From MAG-120531 sp038125995 (GTDB lineage: Bacteria > Bacteroidota > Bacteroidia > Flavobacteriales > Flavobacteriaceae): a stretch of DNA of 54,622 bases. The stretch lies in contig JAYPEX010000012.1 of assembly GCA_038125995.1 (NCBI GenBank), positions 1-54,622 of the forward strand, written 5' to 3'. The notes beneath the pieces were generated by a model. It had not been told where the DNA came from. It searched no databases and was given only the letters and a program-made list of their open reading frames with translations. This document shows, piece after piece, positions 16,807 to 26,443 of this stretch (the first letter of the stretch is position 1; every line of letters begins with the position of its first letter). A program made the position numbers and the translations under genes.

Positions 16807-19467
16807 TTAACCTATGAAATTCACTGCTTCTTCTAACGCCTTTGCAATCCCCTGAGGATTTTTACCTCCTGCTGTTGCAAAAAAGGCTTGTCCTCCTCCT
16901 CCACCTTGGATGAATTTTCCGAGTTCTCTAACAATGGTACCCGCGTTGAGTCCTTTTGCTTCTACTAATTCTTTAGAGATGTAACAACTCAACAATGCTT
17001 TACCATCGTTGTTGGCTCCAAAAAGAATAAAAGCGTCCTTCTTATCAGCGGCTAATTTAAAAGACAAGTCTTTAATCGCAGCAGCATCCAATTCTAATTC
17101 TTGAGCCAAGAACTGAACTCCATTGATGGACTTAAATGCAGCCTCTAAATCAGAAGCGACAGCTAACGCCTTTTCTTTTTTAAAGTGTTCTATTTGTTTT
17201 TTGAGTTCTTGGTTTTCAGAGATGAGTTGCTCAACCGATGTGACTACATTCTTTTGATTTCCCAAGTGCTGTTTGACAGCCTCTAATTCATTTAAACTCT
17301 CATGGAAGTAGGTTCTTACAGCATCACCAGTAATGGCTTCGATACGTCGTATCCCTGCTGCTACTGCAGATTCTGAACTGATTTTAAAGCTCCAGAGCTC
17401 TGAAGTGTTTTGAACATGGGTCCCTCCACAGAGTTCTATAGAGCTTCCAAATCGAATGGTTCTTACGGCATCACCGTATTTTTCTCCAAAGAGGGCTATC
17501 GCTCCCTGTTTTTTAGCTTCTGCTAGTGGAATATTTCTACCCTCATCCAGCGCAATCGCTTCTTTAATTTTTTCATTTACCAAGGCTTCAACCGCTGCTA
17601 ATTGCTCATCGGTCACCTTAGAGAAATGCGAGAAATCAAAACGAAGGTTTTTGGATTGTACTGCCGATCCCTTTTGCTCTACATGAGTCCCTAAAACAGT
17701 TCTCAAGGCCTGATGCAACAAGTGAGTTGCGGTGTGGTTTTTAGCAGTTTGCATACGCTCCACCTCATCAACCACTGCATTGAAGCTACTATCTATATAT
17801 TCCGGAAGCTTTTTAGTAAAGTGAACTATTTCATCATTCTGTCTCTTGGTATCTAGGATCATGATCACTTCTCCTGTTTCACTTTCAAGAATACCTTTAT
17901 CTCCAACCTGTCCACCACCTTCAGCATAGAATGGGGTCATATTAAATACCAATTGGTATAAATCTCCATCCTTCTTAGAGCTCACTTTGCGGTATTTTGC
18001 TATTTTAATATCAGCTTCAAGATAATCGTATCCTACAAACTCCTGATCCTTATCTTCAAAAATCACTGTCCAATCCTCTTTTGAAACCTCTGACGCTTTT
18101 CGAGAACGATCTTTTTGTGCGTTCATCGCTACATTAAATCCTTCTTGATCGAGCTCCATTTTGTTTTCAGATAAAATCAGTGCCGTTAAATCTATTGGAA
18201 ATCCAAAGGTATCATAGAGTTCGAAAGCCTTTTCTCCTGAAAGGGTATGGTCTTTTGATTCGCTCATCAAGCGATCCAATAATCCCAACCCTTGATCGAG
18301 GGTATTTAAAAAGGATTGCTCCTCCTCTTTGATCACATTTTCAATTAATTGAGCCTGGTCTTTTAATTCAGCGAAGGCATCTCCCATCTGAGCAACCATC
18401 ACTTTCACTAATTGATACATGAAAGGCTCTTTGGAACCTAAAAAAGTAAAACCATAGCGCACTGCACGTCTCAGAATTCTTCGAATCACATAACCAGCCC
18501 CTGTATTGGATGGCAACTGTCCATCGGCAATCGAAAATGCAATAGCTCTAATATGATCAGCAATAACGCGAATCGCAATATCTTTTTCCTCTTTAGACCC
18601 ATAGGTCGTAGCGGTGATTTTTTCTATTTCAGCAATGAGTGGTTTGAATACATCAGTATCATAGTTGGATTGAACCCCTTGTAACACCATACAAAGTCGC
18701 TCAAATCCCATTCCTGTATCGACGTGAACCGCTGGTAATTTTTCCAAACTTCCATCCGCCTTTCTGTTGAACTGAATAAATACCAGGTTCCAAATTTCAA
18801 TCACTTGAGGATGATCCATATTTACCAGATCTGCTCCGGGAACTTTTGCTTTTTCTTCAGCAGAACGAATATCCACGTGAATTTCAGAACAAGGACCACA
18901 AGGACCTTGATCTCCCATTTCCCAGAAATTATCTTTTTTATTACCGTATAAAATTTGAGATTCTGGAACCAAAGCGCTCCACAATTGTTTAGCCTCCTGA
19001 TCTTCCTCTAAAGCATCCTGGTCATTAGAACCTTCAAAAACAGTCACATACATGCTATCTTTGTCAATTCCACAAACATCCGTTAAGAATTCCCAAGCCC
19101 ATTCTATAGCTTCTTTTTTGAAATAACCATTTCCACCTTCCTGATCAATTCCAAAACTCCAGTTCCCCAACATTTCAAACATGGTATGGTGATAAGTATC
19201 CTTACCTACCTCTTCCAAATCATTGTGCTTTCCGCTAACCCTCAAACACTTTTGAGTGTCGACCACACGCTGAGAACTCGGATGTGAAGTCCCTAAAAAA
19301 TAGGCTTTAAACTGATTCATTCCCGCATTGGTAAACATCAATGTAGGATCGTCTTTTAAAACCATAGGTGCAGAGGGAACAATCTTGTGTTCGCGCTCTT
19401 TAAAAAAGTTTAAAAATTGTTTTCTTACCTCTTGAGACTTCATCAATTCTATGTATTTATCAGCCAT
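16807..19467 (-). CDS. alaS: Alanyl-tRNA synthetase
   Basis: This 886-residue enzyme has the class II core (VVDTQKCLRVSGKHND, HHTMFEMLGNWSFG), the editing domain (NHTATHLLHQALR and CGGTHVQNTSE with its zinc-binding Cys and His residues), and a C-terminal DHHA1/C-Ala part with GGGGGQAFFATAGG. The length is normal and the editing residues look intact. It is the first gene of a six-gene run ending at hemL. Confidence 0.97.
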   Translation of the reverse strand: MADKYIELMKSQEVRKQFLNFFKEREHKIVPSAPMVLKDDPTLMFTNAGMNQFKAYFLGTSHPSSQRVVDTQKCLRVSGKHNDLEEVGKDTYHHTMFEMLGNWSFGIDQEGGNGYFKKEAIEWAWEFLTDVCGIDKDSMYVTVFEGSNDQDALEEDQEAKQLWSALVPESQILYGNKKDNFWEMGDQGPCGPCSEIHVDIRSAEEKAKVPGADLVNMDHPQVIEIWNLVFIQFNRKADGSLEKLPAVHVDTGMGFERLCMVLQGVQSNYDTDVFKPLIAEIEKITATTYGSKEEKDIAIRVIADHIRAIAFSIADGQLPSNTGAGYVIRRILRRAVRYGFTFLGSKEPFMYQLVKVMVAQMGDAFAELKDQAQLIENVIKEEEQSFLNTLDQGLGLLDRLMSESKDHTLSGEKAFELYDTFGFPIDLTALILSENKMELDQEGFNVAMNAQKDRSRKASEVSKEDWTVIFEDKDQEFVGYDYLEADIKIAKYRKVSSKKDGDLYQLVFNMTPFYAEGGGQVGDKGILESETGEVIMILDTKRQNDEIVHFTKKLPEYIDSSFNAVVDEVERMQTAKNHTATHLLHQALRTVLGTHVEQKGSAVQSKNLRFDFSHFSKVTDEQLAAVEALVNEKIKEAIALDEGRNIPLAEAKKQGAIALFGEKYGDAVRTIRFGSSIELCGGTHVQNTSELWSFKISSESAVAAGIRRIEAITGDAVRTYFHESLNELEAVKQHLGNQKNVVTSVEQLISENQELKKQIEHFKKEKALAVASDLEAAFKSINGVQFLAQELELDAAAIKDLSFKLAADKKDAFILFGANNDGKALLSCYISKELVEAKGLNAGTIVRELGKFIQGGGGGQAFFATAGGKNPQGIAKALEEAVNFIG

Positions 19468-19507
19468 TTATAAACAATGGACTGTTTTATGCAATGTTTT
19501 TAATATC

Positions 19508-19535
19508 TTGGATCTTGTTAAAACACCTATATTTG
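19508..19535 (+). promoter_or_regulatory. Promoter of the M23-merR pair
   Basis: TTG (19508-19510) and a perfect TATATTTG (19528-19535) are separated by 17 bases. The predicted transcript starts about 35 bases before the ATG at 19577. Confidence 0.6.
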
Positions 19536-19553
19536 TACTCTAACAATCGAGCA

Positions 19554-19584
19554 CAAAAATAGTACAATTTCTAGAGATGTCTAA
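19554..19584 (-). promoter_or_regulatory. Promoter of the alaS operon
   Basis: On the minus strand TTAG (19581-19584) and TATTTTTG (19554-19561) are 19 bases apart. The same TTAG-N19-TAnnTTTG layout is seen before pgmB. The -33 half lies inside the first codons of the divergent M23 gene, so the two promoters overlap back to back. Confidence 0.5.
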
Positions 19585-20554
19585 GGTAAAATATTATTAC
19601 GACGCTGAAACCCTGTCTTATCAAAAAATAGAAGAGAAGGCTTCCAAGAAGCTTGGACGTGTCTTTTTGTTTGTACTATCGAGCATCTTAGTAGGTTTTA
19701 TAGGACTTATCTTCTTACTAAACACTTCTATTATCAATACTCCAAAAGAGCTTTCACTCGAACGTGAGGTAAAGAATTTTAGACTTCAATACGAGCTTTT
19801 AGACAAAAAAATGCAGCAGATTGAAAAGGTTCTAGCCAATATTGAAGACCGAGACAACAGTATTTACAGAGTGTATTTTGAGGCCAATCCAATTCCTGAA
19901 GAACAAAGGCGTGCTGGTTTTGGGGGACTCAATCGCTATCAAAGTTTGGAGGGTTATCAAAATTCTGAATTGATCATCAATACGACCAAACATATGGATA
20001 TCATTCAGAAACAATTGGTCGTTCAGTCCAAATCTCTAGACGAGATTGCTAAAATGGCGGCTGACAGAGAAGAATTACTCGCTGCAATTCCAGCTATACA
20101 ACCTGTCGCCAATGAAAATTTAAAGCGAATGGCGTCTGGATATGGATGGCGATCTGATCCATTTACCAAGGTGAGAAAACGCCACTGGGGCATGGACTTT
20201 TCAGCACCCAAAGGAACTCCCATTTACGCCACTGGAAACGGAAAGGTCATCAGAGCTGATAACAGAGCCTCTGGTTTTGGAAAACACATTCGAATTGACC
20301 ACGGCTTTGGATACATTACTATTTATGCTCATGTGACTGAATACAATGTTCGCAGAGGTCAAACGGTAAAACGCGGAGATATTATTGGATTTGTTGGATC
20401 TACAGGAAGATCTCAAGCACCTCACCTCCATTACGAAGTATGGAAGGATCGCAAGAGAATCAATCCTATCAATTTCTACTACGGAAACCTTTCTCCAGAA
20501 GAATTCCAAATCTTGTTACGCAACGCGAGTCAAGAAAACCAATCACTCGACTAA
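19577..20554 (+). CDS. M23 (LytM-type) peptidoglycan peptidase, membrane-anchored
   Basis: The 325-residue protein has one membrane segment (residues 27-47), a helical, probably coiled-coil region (about 60-170), and a C-terminal LytM domain. Zinc ligands are visible in RHWGMDFSAP (His, Asp) and PHLHYEVW (His), with YAHVTEYNVRRGQTVKRGD between. It should cleave peptide cross-bridges in the periplasm or, as in some relatives, regulate such cleavage. Its stop overlaps the start of the merR gene by one base (TAATG). Confidence 0.92.
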   Translation: MSKVKYYYDAETLSYQKIEEKASKKLGRVFLFVLSSILVGFIGLIFLLNTSIINTPKELSLEREVKNFRLQYELLDKKMQQIEKVLANIEDRDNSIYRVYFEANPIPEEQRRAGFGGLNRYQSLEGYQNSELIINTTKHMDIIQKQLVVQSKSLDEIAKMAADREELLAAIPAIQPVANENLKRMASGYGWRSDPFTKVRKRHWGMDFSAPKGTPIYATGNGKVIRADNRASGFGKHIRIDHGFGYITIYAHVTEYNVRRGQTVKRGDIIGFVGSTGRSQAPHLHYEVWKDRKRINPINFYYGNLSPEEFQILLRNASQENQSLD

Positions 20555-20880
20555 TGCAAGAACTTCCAAAGAAGCGCTATTACAGTATTGGAGAAGTGGC
20601 CAAAGCGTTTGACGTCAACACCTCGACGATTCGATTTTGGGAACAGAATTTTGAACTTCTAAAGCCTAAAAAAAACGCGAAGGGCAATCGAAAATTCACA
20701 CCTAAAGACATCGAAAATCTAAAGCGAATCTATCACCTTGTTAAAGAGCGTGGATTTACCTTAGATGGAGCCAAAAAACAACTCAAACTAGAGCACTCGA
20801 ATCAACTCTCTACCTTGGACATTATCCAAAAGTTAGAACACGTCAAAGAGGAGCTATTAAAGATTAAAAATCAGCTTTAG
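20554..20880 (+). CDS. Small MerR-family regulator
   Basis: This 108-residue protein has the MerR helix-turn-helix (YYSIGEVAKAFDVNTSTIRFWEQ), wing (NRKFTPKDIENLKRIYHL) and a short C-terminal helix. There is no effector domain or Cys cluster, so it is the 'naked' HTH type. The start at 20554 overlaps the M23 stop; a longer frame from 20440 lies wholly inside M23 and is rejected. It is convergent with the GH32 gene, overlapping by four bases. Its targets are unknown; co-transcription with a wall peptidase suggests an envelope role. Confidence 0.88.
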   Translation: MQELPKKRYYSIGEVAKAFDVNTSTIRFWEQNFELLKPKKNAKGNRKFTPKDIENLKRIYHLVKERGFTLDGAKKQLKLEHSNQLSTLDIIQKLEHVKEELLKIKNQL

Positions 20881-22424
20881 TCCCAAATTCTTTTGACGGG
20901 GCTTATTGAAAAGTCCCTCACTTCGATGGTGGAATTGGTAGTATTTAATACTTCTACAGAACTGTAATTAGATTGATTAAACATTCGAGCAGTCATTACG
21001 CGCTCCCCCTTGTTGATAAATAATTCCACTGAAGAAGTATCGACATAAAGTTCTACCTCATTAACTTCTTTGGGCATAAAATCAGCCTTGATTTCAGTAA
21101 AGAAGTTTTCTGAAAAGTCAACGAGTCCCGATTTAGATCGATCGATCACAACAGAGCCTGAATCCGATATCGACAACAGTAATTCTTCCCCTTCATCATT
21201 CTTTAGTTGGAGTTCCACCGATCCTTTTAGACTGAATTGTATTTTAGAAGTCGATAACTCTTCTTGTTTAAACGCTTTTGAGGAGTTTGATATCAGATCA
21301 AATGAGTTCGAATCAGATGATGATACGATAGAATTCATAGATTCAAGAGGATAAGAAGTCAAGATCAGTTCCTCTTCAACCTTTTTTAAACCGAGTTGTC
21401 TTGGCAATGTCATAGCTGACCTCCACTTTTTGGTTGGAGTCTCTTGGGCATAGGACCAATTACTCATCCATCCTATGATCACTCGCTTGTCATCACCTAA
21501 GCCGTTATAGGTAACCCCAGCGTAATTATCGGTCCCTAAATCAATCCATTTTGATTCATTTTGATCAGTGGTAAAGCGAGTTCCATCAAAGTCACCAACA
21601 AAATATTGTGTTCCGCTTCCACCATTAGGGGCTCCCGGATTGATACTGATTAATAGGACCCATTTGGACTGATCCGTTCCTTCAACTTTGAGCTCAAATA
21701 AATCGGGGCATTCCCATACCCCGCCATGAGCTCCTTCATCCTTTCCAAAGTCACTCATAAATTCCCAATCTAATAAATTTGAAGAGTTCCAAAGTTGCAT
21801 ATGATCTCCGGCTACAAGCACCACGGTCCAAGCATTTAATTGCTCATTCCAAAACACTTTGGGATCTCTAAAATCTCTGATGGAATTTTCATTGGGAATG
21901 ATTGGATTGTTCTCGTATTTCTCCCAAGTTGCTCCGTGATCTAAGCTATAGGCTAGCCCTTGATATTGAAAATCAGTTCTTCCTTGCTGTTCACCTTTGG
22001 GATCGTGATAAGTGTAAATGGCAATCAGCGGCGGAGTATCCAAAGAACCCAGACCTGAGGTGTTTTTGCTATCGACTACAGCAGACCCCGAAAAGATATA
22101 CCCCAATTCATCTGGAAACAAGGCGATGGGTTGGTGTTCCCAGTGTACTAAATCTTTGGAAGTGGCATGTCCCCAATGCATGGGTCCCCAAACAATAGCA
22201 TCGGGATAATACTGATAAAACAAATGATAGACGCCGTTTTCATAGACTAAACCATTGGGATCATTCATCCATTTTGAAACTGGTGTAAAGTGGTATTGAG
22301 GCCTAAATGCTTCTTTATAATCTGATGAAACCTCACTAGTTACTGCTTCCGTTGAAGGAGGTTGTTGCTTACAAGATCCTAAGAGAAGGAGACCTGTAAA
22401 GAGGAGTATGTAATATTGATTCAT
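20877..22424 (-). CDS. GH32 beta-fructosidase (levanase/inulinase-like) lipoprotein
   Basis: The 515-residue protein has lipobox LLLLGSC (Cys18). The GH32 five-bladed propeller follows with WMNDPNG (nucleophile Asp), the FRDPKVFW motif (transition-state Asp) and WECPDLF (acid/base Glu). A C-terminal beta-sandwich with VDTSSVELFINKGERVMTARMF completes it. It should release fructose from fructans or sucrose at the cell surface or in the periplasm. No SusC/SusD pair, fructokinase or transporter lies beside it, so it is an orphan rather than part of a visible fructan locus. Confidence 0.92.
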   Translation of the reverse strand: MNQYYILLFTGLLLLGSCKQQPPSTEAVTSEVSSDYKEAFRPQYHFTPVSKWMNDPNGLVYENGVYHLFYQYYPDAIVWGPMHWGHATSKDLVHWEHQPIALFPDELGYIFSGSAVVDSKNTSGLGSLDTPPLIAIYTYHDPKGEQQGRTDFQYQGLAYSLDHGATWEKYENNPIIPNENSIRDFRDPKVFWNEQLNAWTVVLVAGDHMQLWNSSNLLDWEFMSDFGKDEGAHGGVWECPDLFELKVEGTDQSKWVLLISINPGAPNGGSGTQYFVGDFDGTRFTTDQNESKWIDLGTDNYAGVTYNGLGDDKRVIIGWMSNWSYAQETPTKKWRSAMTLPRQLGLKKVEEELILTSYPLESMNSIVSSSDSNSFDLISNSSKAFKQEELSTSKIQFSLKGSVELQLKNDEGEELLLSISDSGSVVIDRSKSGLVDFSENFFTEIKADFMPKEVNEVELYVDTSSVELFINKGERVMTARMFNQSNYSSVEVLNTTNSTIEVRDFSISPVKRIWD

Positions 22425-22500
22425 AGGTTCAAGTTTGGGATAGCAATATACAATTTATAGGGTTTGCATCCTCTTTTTAACTTTTGTAAATTATAAGTAG

Positions 22501-22508
22501 TACTTTTG
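22501..22508 (+). promoter_or_regulatory. -7 element of der
   Basis: TACTTTTG matches TAnnTTTG, 17 bases before the der ATG. No convincing -33 partner is at the usual distance. Confidence 0.45.
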
Positions 22509-22524
22509 CATCAAAGAATAAGTT

Positions 22525-23832
22525 ATGAGTGCAATTGTCGCTATCGTAGGAAGACCAAATGTTGGAAAATCCACCCTATTTAATCGTTTGATTCAAAAGA
22601 GGGAGGCTATTGTCGATGCCGTCAGTGGAGTCACTCGTGACAGACATTACGGAAAGAGTGAATGGAACGGCAGAGTCTTCTCGGTAATTGACACTGGAGG
22701 TTATGTACTGGGATCTGACGATGTTTTCGAAAAAGAAATCGATAAACAAGTAGAACTTGCGATTGACGAGGCTGATGTCATTGTATTTGTGGTGGATGTT
22801 GAATCGGGAATCACGGGCATGGATGAAGATGTCGCTAAGATTCTAAGACGCGTTAAAAAACCTGTGTTAGTCTGTGTCAACAAAGTCGACTCTTCCAAGC
22901 ACATGGATGACACCTATGAGTTTTACAATTTAGCACTTGGTGATTTTTACCCGATCGCCAGTATTAGCGGAAGTGGTACAGGAGAACTTTTGGATGCTGT
23001 AGTTGAGGCACTTCCTCCAATTAGCGAACGCGATGAAGAAGATGAACTACCTCGATTTGCGGTAGTTGGAAGACCAAATGCTGGAAAATCATCATTGATC
23101 AATGCCCTGATCGGTGAAGAACGCTACATTGTAACCGACATTGCTGGAACTACCAGAGACAGTATCGACACCAAATACAACCGTTTTGGTTTTGAGTTCA
23201 ATCTCGTAGATACTGCTGGTATTCGAAGAAAATCAAAGGTAAAAGAAGACTTGGAATTTTATTCAGTAATGCGATCGGTTCGCGCCATTGAACATTCCGA
23301 TGTCATTCTTTTGGTACTTGATGCCACCCGTGGATTCGATGGACAGGTTCAAAACATCTTTTGGTTAGCTCATAGAAACAATAAGGGAATTGTCATCTTG
23401 GTCAATAAATGGGATTTAGTGGAAAAAGACACCATGACCACCAAGGCTTTTACGGATCAAATTCATCAAATTACAGCTCCTTTTACCGATGTGCCAATTA
23501 TTTTTATTTCGGTGCTCAACAAACAACGTATTTTTAAAGCGATTGAAACGGCCGTAGAGGTGTATCACAACCGTTCCAGAAAAATTAAGACTCGAGAGCT
23601 CAACGATGTGATGCTTCCAATTATTGAAAACACTCCACCTCCAGCTCTTAAAGGAAAGTACATCAAGATCAAGTTTTGTACACAATTACCGACGCCCTAT
23701 CCCCAGTTTGCATTCTACTGCAATCTACCACAATACGTCAAGGATCCCTACAAGCGATTTTTAGAAAATCAACTTAGAGAACACTTTGATTTTAGTGGAG
23801 TTCCGATCAGTATCTTTATGCGTAAGAAGTAA
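22525..23832 (+). CDS. der: GTPase Der (EngA), ribosome assembly
   Basis: This 435-residue protein has two tandem G domains: GRPNVGKSTLFN, DTGG and NKVD in the first; GRPNAGKSSLIN, DTAG and NKWD in the second. A C-terminal KH-like domain ends GVPISIFMRKK. Der helps assemble the 50S subunit. It faces era tail-to-tail with a five-base gap, so two ribosome-assembly GTPases are convergent neighbours. Confidence 0.98.
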   Translation: MSAIVAIVGRPNVGKSTLFNRLIQKREAIVDAVSGVTRDRHYGKSEWNGRVFSVIDTGGYVLGSDDVFEKEIDKQVELAIDEADVIVFVVDVESGITGMDEDVAKILRRVKKPVLVCVNKVDSSKHMDDTYEFYNLALGDFYPIASISGSGTGELLDAVVEALPPISERDEEDELPRFAVVGRPNAGKSSLINALIGEERYIVTDIAGTTRDSIDTKYNRFGFEFNLVDTAGIRRKSKVKEDLEFYSVMRSVRAIEHSDVILLVLDATRGFDGQVQNIFWLAHRNNKGIVILVNKWDLVEKDTMTTKAFTDQIHQITAPFTDVPIIFISVLNKQRIFKAIETAVEVYHNRSRKIKTRELNDVMLPIIENTPPPALKGKYIKIKFCTQLPTPYPQFAFYCNLPQYVKDPYKRFLENQLREHFDFSGVPISIFMRKK

Positions 23833-23837
23833 GAAGG

Positions 23838-24722
23838 CTATTCCGAGTAGCCAAAACGCTTTAACTCTCTGTTGTTCGAACGCCAATTTTTATTGACTTT
23901 GACATAGAGTTCTAAGTGAATCTTTTTGCCGAAGAATTTTTCAAGATCCTTACGAGCTTCCATCCCCACTCTTTTTAGAGCAGTTCCCTTATGACCGATG
24001 ATAATCCCTTTTTGGGTATCGCGTTCGACCATAATCACCGATCGAATACGGATTATCTGATCGGTTTCTGCAAATTCCTCTGTTTCAATTTCAACGGCAT
24101 AGGGAATTTCTTTTTTATAGTGTTTGAGAATTTTTTCTCGAATACTCTCATTGACAAAAAAGCGCTCCGGTTTATCGGTTATCTGATCCTTTGGATAATA
24201 GGCTGGACCTTCTGGCAATAATTCTTTAATGCGCTCAAACACGCCTTCAATATTAAACTTTTCTAGAGCAGAAATCGGATGAATTTCTGCATTGGGCAAT
24301 TGCTCTTGCCAATAATTGACCTGTTCTTCTAGAAAATCTTGTGCTGCCTTATCGATCTTGTTAAGCAGTAAGAGCACAGGAATCTTGGCGTTTTGAATCT
24401 TCTTAAAAAACTGTTCATCTTTTAAAGCCTTCTCACCTAACTCGACCATATAAATGAGAATATCAGCATCTTCAAAAGAGGATTTTACAAAATCCATCAT
24501 CGCTGATTGCAATTCGTAAGCAGGCTTGATAATTCCAGGAGTATCTGAAAGAATCATCTGATAATCCTCACCGCTTAGAATCCCCAAAATTCGATGTCTA
24601 GTCGTTTGTGCTTTATTGGTAATAATGGAGAACTTCTCCCCCATAAAAGCATTCATGAGTGTAGACTTTCCTACATTGGGATTCCCTATGATATTGACGT
24701 AACCAGACTTGTGTTCACTCAT
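23838..24722 (-). CDS. era: GTPase Era, 16S rRNA maturation
   Basis: This 294-residue protein has G motifs GNPNVGKSTLMN, DTPG and NKID, followed by a KH domain with IIGHKGTALKRVG. Era binds the 3' end of 16S rRNA during 30S assembly. The start overlaps the AGCS symporter stop by four bases (ATGA), suggesting co-transcription. Confidence 0.98.
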   Translation of the reverse strand: MSEHKSGYVNIIGNPNVGKSTLMNAFMGEKFSIITNKAQTTRHRILGILSGEDYQMILSDTPGIIKPAYELQSAMMDFVKSSFEDADILIYMVELGEKALKDEQFFKKIQNAKIPVLLLLNKIDKAAQDFLEEQVNYWQEQLPNAEIHPISALEKFNIEGVFERIKELLPEGPAYYPKDQITDKPERFFVNESIREKILKHYKKEIPYAVEIETEEFAETDQIIRIRSVIMVERDTQKGIIIGHKGTALKRVGMEARKDLEKFFGKKIHLELYVKVNKNWRSNNRELKRFGYSE

Positions 24723-26080
24723 GTGTTTTTTCTATTGTTAAAATAGGTCTTAGCAGCTCGATTGACCTTTGGAGCTAATATAAATAGGGCAATCATATTG
24801 GGAATGACCATCAACGCAAATGAAAGGTCGATTAAATTAATCACCAAATCAACGGAAGCTACTGCGGCAAAGGTAATACTAAAGACATAAATAACGTTGT
24901 AATAGCGTCCTTTCTTTGTCCCTATTAAAAAGTTAAGGCATTTCGTTCCATAATAGGCATAGGTGAAAAGCGAAGAAAGTGCAAAAGCGGATACGATGAT
25001 CATCAGCAGCACATTTCCTACTCCAAAGAGTGATTTTTTAAAGGCGAGGAGCGTCATGATAATTCCGTTGTCTTGGGCTTCCAAATAAGCTCCAGAAACA
25101 ATGATGGTCAGTGCGGTAAGAGAGCAAACCACAATCGTATCGATAAAGGGTCCCAACATCGCTACCAATCCTTCTTGAATCGGCTCCTTGGTTTTTGACT
25201 GTCCGTGAAACATAGGTGCCAATCCAACTCCTGCTTCGTTTGAAAAGACTGCTCTTCGAATTCCGATGATTACCAATCCCCAAAACCCTCCTGTTACAGC
25301 TGTTTCAAAATTAAAGGCCTCTTCAAAAATAAGTGCAAAAGCCTGTGGAACACTTGAAAGATTTAAGAGCATAATCATTAGTACCGATACTAAATACAAG
25401 ACTACCATAAAGGGGACCATGGTAGAAGCAACATTGGAAATCTTTTTTAAACCCCCAAAAATGACTATCGAAGTAACAACAGATAATACAAGACCGATCA
25501 TGGTTTTCCAAACCAATTCAGATGCTTCAAAAATAGACTCCCCAGGAACAATTACATCCATTAAGGTTTGGGTGAATTGATTGGTAGTAAAGGCTGGAAG
25601 TGCACCAAATAGACCAGCGATGGCAAAGAATATGGCCAGTGGTTTGGCTTTTTTGCCTAAACCCTCCATGATATAATACATGGGGCCGCCTTGAAGGGCT
25701 CCAGAACTATCGGTCCCCCTAAACATGATGGACAAACTACAGGAATAGTATTTGATGGCCATCCCAATTAAGGCTGTCATCCAGATCCAAAAAACCACTC
25801 CTGGACCACCCTGATAAATGGCGATGGCGACTCCGGCAATATTTCCCATACCAACAGTTGCAGCAACTGCAGATGACAAGGCTTTAAAATGACTGACTTC
25901 CCCTGGATCTTTTTCATCGTCATACTTCCCCGCTGTAATCGCAATGGCATGCCCAAAATATTTAAAGGGAACTCCTTTGGAATAAAAGCTTAAAAAAAGT
26001 CCTCCTCCAACAACAAGAAATAACATCACCCATTCGGTATAGGGTAAAATTGAAGCTAATAATTGGTTGATTATATCCAT
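24719..26080 (-). CDS. AGCS-family alanine/glycine:cation symporter
   Basis: This 453-residue permease has about 10-11 membrane segments. Family motifs include TVGMGNIAGVAIAIYQGGPG near the N-terminus, GGPMYYIMEGLG and RRAVFSNEAGVGLAPMFHG. It imports alanine or glycine with sodium or protons. The frame is open upstream to 26140, but I place the start at the ATG at 26078-26080: the extra 20 residues are Cys/His-rich and not part of the family, while MDIINQLLASILPY is a normal beginning. Confidence 0.92.
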   Translation of the reverse strand: MDIINQLLASILPYTEWVMLFLVVGGGLFLSFYSKGVPFKYFGHAIAITAGKYDDEKDPGEVSHFKALSSAVAATVGMGNIAGVAIAIYQGGPGVVFWIWMTALIGMAIKYYSCSLSIMFRGTDSSGALQGGPMYYIMEGLGKKAKPLAIFFAIAGLFGALPAFTTNQFTQTLMDVIVPGESIFEASELVWKTMIGLVLSVVTSIVIFGGLKKISNVASTMVPFMVVLYLVSVLMIMLLNLSSVPQAFALIFEEAFNFETAVTGGFWGLVIIGIRRAVFSNEAGVGLAPMFHGQSKTKEPIQEGLVAMLGPFIDTIVVCSLTALTIIVSGAYLEAQDNGIIMTLLAFKKSLFGVGNVLLMIIVSAFALSSLFTYAYYGTKCLNFLIGTKKGRYYNVIYVFSITFAAVASVDLVINLIDLSFALMVIPNMIALFILAPKVNRAAKTYFNNRKNT

Positions 26081-26186
26081 AGAATAGTGGTTTAGATGCC
26101 AAGATAGGAATATATAGCAACAACCGAAACAAAAATTCAATCATTACAATTATATTCATATTGGGATGTCACCTTTACTTTTAATC

Positions 26187-26411
26187 ATGAAATACGTTAT
26201 TTTTACTTTCGCATCAATAATCTATAGTTTAATCATTATCAACTTTTTTGAACTGAGAAGAAATCTTATGATTGGCGCCACCATCTTAAGCACCATCATT
26301 TATTTTAATCTGATAAAATCTACCTTTCCAAATGGATATACATGCGAGATTAAAGCCTTTAGAAGGCTCTTGGGAAAAGGCAAAAAAACTAAATATATTT
26401 TGTATCTTTAA
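26187..26411 (+). CDS. Possible small membrane protein
   Basis: This ORF (74 codons from MKYVIF; an upstream ATG at 26166 would add 7) is the only candidate in the 363-base gap between the symporter and the oxidoreductase pair. It has two hydrophobic stretches (residues 1-20, 27-45) and a basic tail (RRLLGKGKKTK). I recognise no family, and the surrounding DNA is very AT-rich, so a chance frame is quite possible. The rest of the gap shows only a near-consensus -7 element (TATATTTTG near 26395) that could serve the oxidoreductase pair. Confidence 0.3.
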   Translation: MKYVIFTFASIIYSLIIINFFELRRNLMIGATILSTIIYFNLIKSTFPNGYTCEIKAFRRLLGKGKKTKYILYL

Positions 26412-26443
26412 GTTTGTTGTAATGAACAAAATATCCATTTTTT

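Noticed and set aside
20440..20553. Longer merR frame beginning inside the M23 gene
   Set aside because: The extra 38 residues overlap the M23 domain and lie outside the MerR family; the TAATG start at 20554 is natural.
26081..26140. Upstream start of the AGCS symporter
   Set aside because: It encodes 20 Cys/His-rich residues not seen in the family; MDIINQLLAS is the usual type of beginning.
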